Of a stretch of 16,812 bases of DNA, positions 14,098 to 16,812 are shown piece by piece. The DNA is from Anaerolineaceae bacterium UBA700 (GTDB lineage Bacteria > Chloroflexota > Anaerolineae > Anaerolineales > Anaerolineaceae): NCBI GenBank assembly GCA_002298885.1, contig DBMK01000071.1, forward strand, positions 1 through 16,812, read 5' to 3'. The notes beneath the pieces were generated by a model. It made no database searches, was not told the DNA's origin, and worked only from the letters and a program-made list of their open reading frames with translations. The position numbers and the translations under genes are program-made. The stretch's first letter is position 1. The number at the start of each line of letters is the position of its first letter.

Positions 14098-15093
14098 TCA
14101 CTCGCTCCGGCTCATATTCTGGGCTACCGTCTTGGCCGGCTCGATCTGGCGGCCTTCGATTTGTACCAGGCGGGCGTTCAGCGGAACGCGCTGGGCCTGG
14201 GCCAGGTGCTTGACCATCATCGCCTGGCGCGGAGTGCTCTTCGCCCCCAGTTCGGTCAATGTGGTCTCCATCCAGGCCTGGTAGGAACGCACGGCCATGT
14301 ACACCGGGCGTCCCATCAGCGGGGATAAAGCCTGCGGCAAGCTGGTCAATAGGCTGCCCACATCGTCGATATCCGGGTGGATCAGCGGATAGAGGTAGAT
14401 GCCGCGCGGCCCAAACACACCTTCCACGTAAGCCATGATCTCGCCCCCCTGGCGGTTGATCAAGCCCCGCTGGCGGCGGACGGTCAGCGGCTCGGCGCTC
14501 TGCGCCAGTGGCGGCACCAGGTTCTGGAACAGGTTGCGCACCGCCCACTCGTCTTCCTCGCGCACCGGCTGCCAGGTTGCTGCGGAGCGAACGCTGCCGT
14601 CGCCGCCCGGCAGGCGCGGCGTTTCACGGCGCGAATGGCCGTTGGTATTCCCATTCGTCTGCCCCAGGGGTAACTGCCACACCCGCTGCCAGGCGTAGAC
14701 CGAGAAGCCGGCCTTGCGCATGCTTTCAAAGGCCGGGCAGACCTCTTCCAACTCGCCCAGCACGTGGAATGCGCCCCAATCACCGGCGTGCCAGGCCAGG
14801 CCTTCGAGCAGGCCGGGCAAATCCGGCGAGTCGCAGATGCTGCCCGGCGCAATGTAGGAGATGCGCGCCGAGCGGCTGCCCAGGCGGTAACTGACCTGGC
14901 CGATGAGCGAAGCGCCGTTCTGGTTCCCGGTGGTCACGCCCGTGAAGATGCCGCGCGCCGGGTGCAGCCGGTTGAGGTTGGCTGCCAGGCCGGCCGGGTT
15001 GCCGCGCGTCAACAACTGGGCGCTGTCCATACTGAGCACATCGTGGCGGTAACGCACCAGCTTGTAAACGTCGTACCAGGCGAACGGTCGAAT
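14098..15093 (-). CDS. Tandem GNAT-like protein of unknown substrate; start probably upstream of the first canonical codon
   Basis: Not firmly assigned. The first standard start is a GTG at 15055-15057 (319 aa), but the frame stays open upstream and reads IRPFAWYDVYKLV before that GTG. IRPF...D is the usual first strand and helix of a GNAT acetyltransferase, so I extend the gene to an ATT at 15091-15093, two bases after the pdxT stop. Counting from the GTG, two GNAT-like halves can be seen: about 1-130 (ASLIGQVSYRLG strand; a LPGLLEGLAWHA helix; MRKAGFSVYAWQR) and about 165-300 (EDEWAVRNLFQNL; IMAYVEGVFGPRGIYLYPLIHPD; LTELGAKSTPR). A low-complexity linker (NGNTNGHSRRE) separates them. Acetyl-CoA-binding loops are not obvious, so catalysis is uncertain. 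It probably shares a transcript with pdxS-pdxT. Confidence 0.55.
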   Translation of the reverse strand: MRPFAWYDVYKLVRYRHDVLSMDSAQLLTRGNPAGLAANLNRLHPARGIFTGVTTGNQNGASLIGQVSYRLGSRSARISYIAPGSICDSPDLPGLLEGLAWHAGDWGAFHVLGELEEVCPAFESMRKAGFSVYAWQRVWQLPLGQTNGNTNGHSRRETPRLPGGDGSVRSAATWQPVREEDEWAVRNLFQNLVPPLAQSAEPLTVRRQRGLINRQGGEIMAYVEGVFGPRGIYLYPLIHPDIDDVGSLLTSLPQALSPLMGRPVYMAVRSYQAWMETTLTELGAKSTPRQAMMVKHLAQAQRVPLNARLVQIEGRQIEPAKTVAQNMSRSE

Positions 15094-15095
15094 GC

Positions 15096-15692
15096 CTATC
15101 TTGCCAGCTCCATGAAATATCGGTGGAAGCGCATGTCCCCGGTCAGCTCCGGATGGAAAGAGGTCGCCAGCAGGCGCCCCTGGCGGGCAGCCACAATGCG
15201 CCCGTCGGGCAGGCAGGCCAGTGAGACGGCCTCGCCGTACACGCGCTCGATCAGCGGGGCTCGGATGAACACGGCGTGGTATGGCCCTTCGCTGGTGCTT
15301 CCGCCGTTCTTGCCGGGCAGCTTATCCAGGGCGGGGATATTCAGGTCGATCTCAAAGCTGTCCACCTGGCGCCCGAAGGCGTTGCGGGCGACCACGATGT
15401 CCATCAATCCCAGTACCGGCTGCGGGCGGTGGATGTCCTTCGACAGGAAGATCGCCCCGGCGCAGGTGCCCCAGATGGCGTGTTCCTGCCCGAATCTGCG
15501 CAGCGGGTCCATCAGGCCGTAGGCTTCGGCCAGCTTGGCGAAGGTGGTCGATTCGCCGCCCGGGATGATCAACCCGTCCAGCCCGTCCAGGTGCTCTGCC
15601 AGGCGCACCTGCACCACCTGAGCGCCCAACCCTTCCAGCATGCTCTGGTGCTCCGCAAAGTCGCCTTGTAGTGCCAGAACTCCAATCTTCAT
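15096..15692 (-). CDS. pdxT: Pyridoxal 5'-phosphate synthase, glutaminase subunit
   Basis: Hydrolyses glutamine and channels ammonia to PdxS for direct pyridoxal 5'-phosphate synthesis in the cytoplasm. The 198-residue protein has the class I amidotransferase features of PdxT: PGGEST at 44-49 (oxyanion region), the nucleophile Cys77 in GTCAGA, and the His180-Glu182 pair in SFHPEL, completing the triad. The N-terminus MKIGVLALQGDFAEH is characteristic of the family. It lies 59 bp downstream of pdxS, and its stop codon is followed almost directly by the GNAT-like reading frame. Ahead of the ATG there is only a weak GAG-type ribosome site. Confidence 0.97.
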   Translation of the reverse strand: MKIGVLALQGDFAEHQSMLEGLGAQVVQVRLAEHLDGLDGLIIPGGESTTFAKLAEAYGLMDPLRRFGQEHAIWGTCAGAIFLSKDIHRPQPVLGLMDIVVARNAFGRQVDSFEIDLNIPALDKLPGKNGGSTSEGPYHAVFIRAPLIERVYGEAVSLACLPDGRIVAARQGRLLATSFHPELTGDMRFHRYFMELAR

Positions 15693-15713
15693 ACGCGGCT
15701 CGTTCCGCCCATC

Positions 15714-15736
15714 CTGCCCGCGCGCCGCACGGGCAG
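15714..15736. promoter_or_regulatory. Stem-loop in the pdxS-pdxT gap
   Basis: CTGCCCG (15714-15720) and CGGGCAG (15730-15736) are exact complements with a 9-nt loop, 15 nt after the pdxS stop and 21 nt before pdxT. No T-run follows on the transcribed strand, so it looks like a processing or stability hairpin, or chance in GC-rich sequence, rather than a terminator. Confidence 0.4.
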
Positions 15737-15751
15737 ACCGGGCAGTATCCT

Positions 15752-16639
15752 TTACCAGCCTCTACCGGCGATCAGCTCGCCCTCAGGGATGGCCGAAATC
15801 TGGCGCCCGACCATGGGCTCGCCCAGGTTGCGGCTGACTTCGGCCAGGATCTTGGCGTCGTTGTAGTGCGTGGTGGCCTTGACGATAGCAGCCGCCCGCC
15901 GGGCCGGGTCGCCGGACTTGAAGATGCCCGAGCCGACAAACACGCCGTCGACGCCTAATTGCATCATCAGGGCCGCGTCGGCCGGGGTGGCAATGCCGCC
16001 GGCGGCAAAGTTGACCACCGGCAGGCGTCCCAACTGGCGCGTCTCGAGGACCAGCTCGTAGGGCGCCCCGATCTCCTTGGAAAAAGCCATCAGCTCTTCC
16101 TCGGGCATGTTCTGCAGGTGGCGGATCTCGCCCAGCACAGCGCGGGCATGGCGCACGGCCTCTACCACATCGCCAGTGCCGGCCTCGCCTTTGGTGCGGA
16201 TCATGGCGGCGCCCTCGCCGATGCGGCGCAGGGCCTCGCCCAGGTTGCGGCAGCCGCACACGAACGGCACCTTGAAGGTATGCTTCAAGATGTGGTGCGC
16301 TTCGTCGGCTGGTGTCAGCACTTCGGATTCGTCGATGTAATCGATGCCGATGGCCTCCAGGATCTGGGCTTCAACGAAGTGCCCGATGCGGCACTTGGCC
16401 ATCACCGGGATGGTCACGGAGTCCATGATCTTGAGGATCAGTTCGGGATCGCTCATGCGGGCCACGCCGCCCTGGGCGCGGATGTCGGCGGGGACGCGCT
16501 CCAGCGCCATCACCGCGCAGGCGCCGGCGTCCTCGGCAATTTTAGCGTGCTCGGGGGTGACCACGTCCATGATCACGCCGCCCTTGAGCATCTGGGCCAG
16601 GCCCTTTTTGACAGCAAACGTGCCTACTTGCTGTTCCAT
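15752..16639 (-). CDS. pdxS: Pyridoxal 5'-phosphate synthase, synthase subunit
   Basis: Condenses ribose 5-phosphate, glyceraldehyde 3-phosphate and ammonia into pyridoxal 5'-phosphate (deoxyxylulose-independent route), forming a dodecamer with PdxT bound. The 295-residue (beta/alpha)8 protein has the family sequence throughout: GGVIMDV with D25, the Schiff-base lysine K82 in VMAKCRIGH, the second active-site lysine K149 in [10 protein letters not shown], and phosphate-binding loops [13 protein letters not shown] and [12 protein letters not shown] near 210-245. Length is typical. The ATG is preceded by a perfect GGAGG at 7 nt. It is the first gene of the pdxS-pdxT unit, probably with the GNAT-like gene following. 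Confidence 0.98.
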   Translation of the reverse strand: MEQQVGTFAVKKGLAQMLKGGVIMDVVTPEHAKIAEDAGACAVMALERVPADIRAQGGVARMSDPELILKIMDSVTIPVMAKCRIGHFVEAQILEAIGIDYIDESEVLTPADEAHHILKHTFKVPFVCGCRNLGEALRRIGEGAAMIRTKGEAGTGDVVEAVRHARAVLGEIRHLQNMPEEELMAFSKEIGAPYELVLETRQLGRLPVVNFAAGGIATPADAALMMQLGVDGVFVGSGIFKSGDPARRAAAIVKATTHYNDAKILAEVSRNLGEPMVGRQISAIPEGELIAGRGW

Positions 16640-16646
16640 TAATTAA

Positions 16647-16651
16647 CCTCC
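16647..16651 (-). promoter_or_regulatory. Strong Shine-Dalgarno site of pdxS
   Basis: GGAGG on the minus strand, 7 nt before the pdxS ATG. It is the clearest ribosome binding site in the window; most neighbouring genes have weak or none. Confidence 0.85.
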
Positions 16652-16732
16652 AAAAGGGGAGAATAAGAATGGTCGAAAAACCGCCTGGAGCGCATTTTTC
16701 AGCCCTTCAGCCCCTATATCTTTCCTTTTTTG

Positions 16733-16762
16733 ATTTTACCACGCGCGCGGGATGGTTATAAA
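16733..16762 (-). promoter_or_regulatory. Possible sigma-70-type promoter of pdxS
   Basis: Minus-strand TTTATA (16757-16762) and TAAAAT (16733-16738) are separated by 18 bp. The -35 matches the consensus at four of six positions. The leader would be about 85 nt. No riboswitch fold is recognised in it. The remaining sequence, to 16812, is A/T-rich and holds no gene I can see. Confidence 0.3.
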
Positions 16763-16812
16763 GAGGTGTTAAATGAGAGGATATTAACAAATGTTTTAAT
16801 AGATGGAGTTGG

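Noticed and set aside
16652..16730. Riboswitch in the pdxS leader
   Set aside because: I find no recognisable conserved riboswitch core; only a short leader with a strong ribosome site.

Overview
The window is a high-GC bacterial chromosome segment, most plausibly from the Chloroflexota (Anaerolineae-like). This is inferred from three features: several lipoproteins with a long Pro/Thr/Ser/Ala-rich linker after the lipobox and a beta-propeller or folding-catalyst domain, a Ycf45/SpoIIIAA-like AAA-R3H ATPase, and a PdxS/PdxT vitamin B6 pathway. No rRNA, tRNA, CRISPR array, transposase or phage gene is visible. I recognise 14 protein genes, 13 on the minus strand and one on the plus strand (4831-7086).

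Read along minus-strand transcription, from the right end: pdxS (16639-15752) and pdxT (15692-15096) encode the two-subunit pyridoxal 5'-phosphate synthase. They are followed at once by a tandem GNAT-like protein (about 15093-14098) whose annotatable start looks truncated. After a repeat-filled gap comes an AAA/R3H nucleic-acid-binding ATPase (13877-12234). After another repeat hairpin comes a compact group: thymidylate kinase tmk (12103-11486), a lipoprotein fusing a DsbA-like thioredoxin domain to a cyclophilin (11478-10135), and a PrsW-family membrane protease (10138-8777) that overlaps it by four bases (GTGA). Then, separated by repeats, come a DedA-family membrane protein (8597-7932) and a TauE/SafE transporter (7802-7083).

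In the middle, two lipoprotein beta-propellers are transcribed divergently (4831-7086 plus; 4486-3059 minus) from a 344-bp region packed with palindromes. Downstream of the minus-strand one lies a degenerate Lgt-like membrane protein (2973-2203). At the left end a nitrilase-type glutaminase (1972-1115) and an ammonia-type NAD synthetase (864-43) lie in the order of the two domains of glutamine-dependent NAD synthetase, apparently a split version of that enzyme.

The most striking non-coding feature is that six of the gaps between these transcription groups are filled by short structured repeats. The main family consists of CGAAT boxes spaced 9-10 bp apart (about one helical turn), usually in inverted pairs. 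It is often bordered on the gene side by heptamer tandem repeats (ACAGTTT/ACTGTAA). A second family has an 8-bp period (CACAGAGN), and a third is a cluster of GCCT...AGGC palindromes. Several gene 3' ends sit on or inside these repeats, and in one case the repeat encodes the protein's last residues. These repeats, rather than a new enzyme system, are what I find least explained here.
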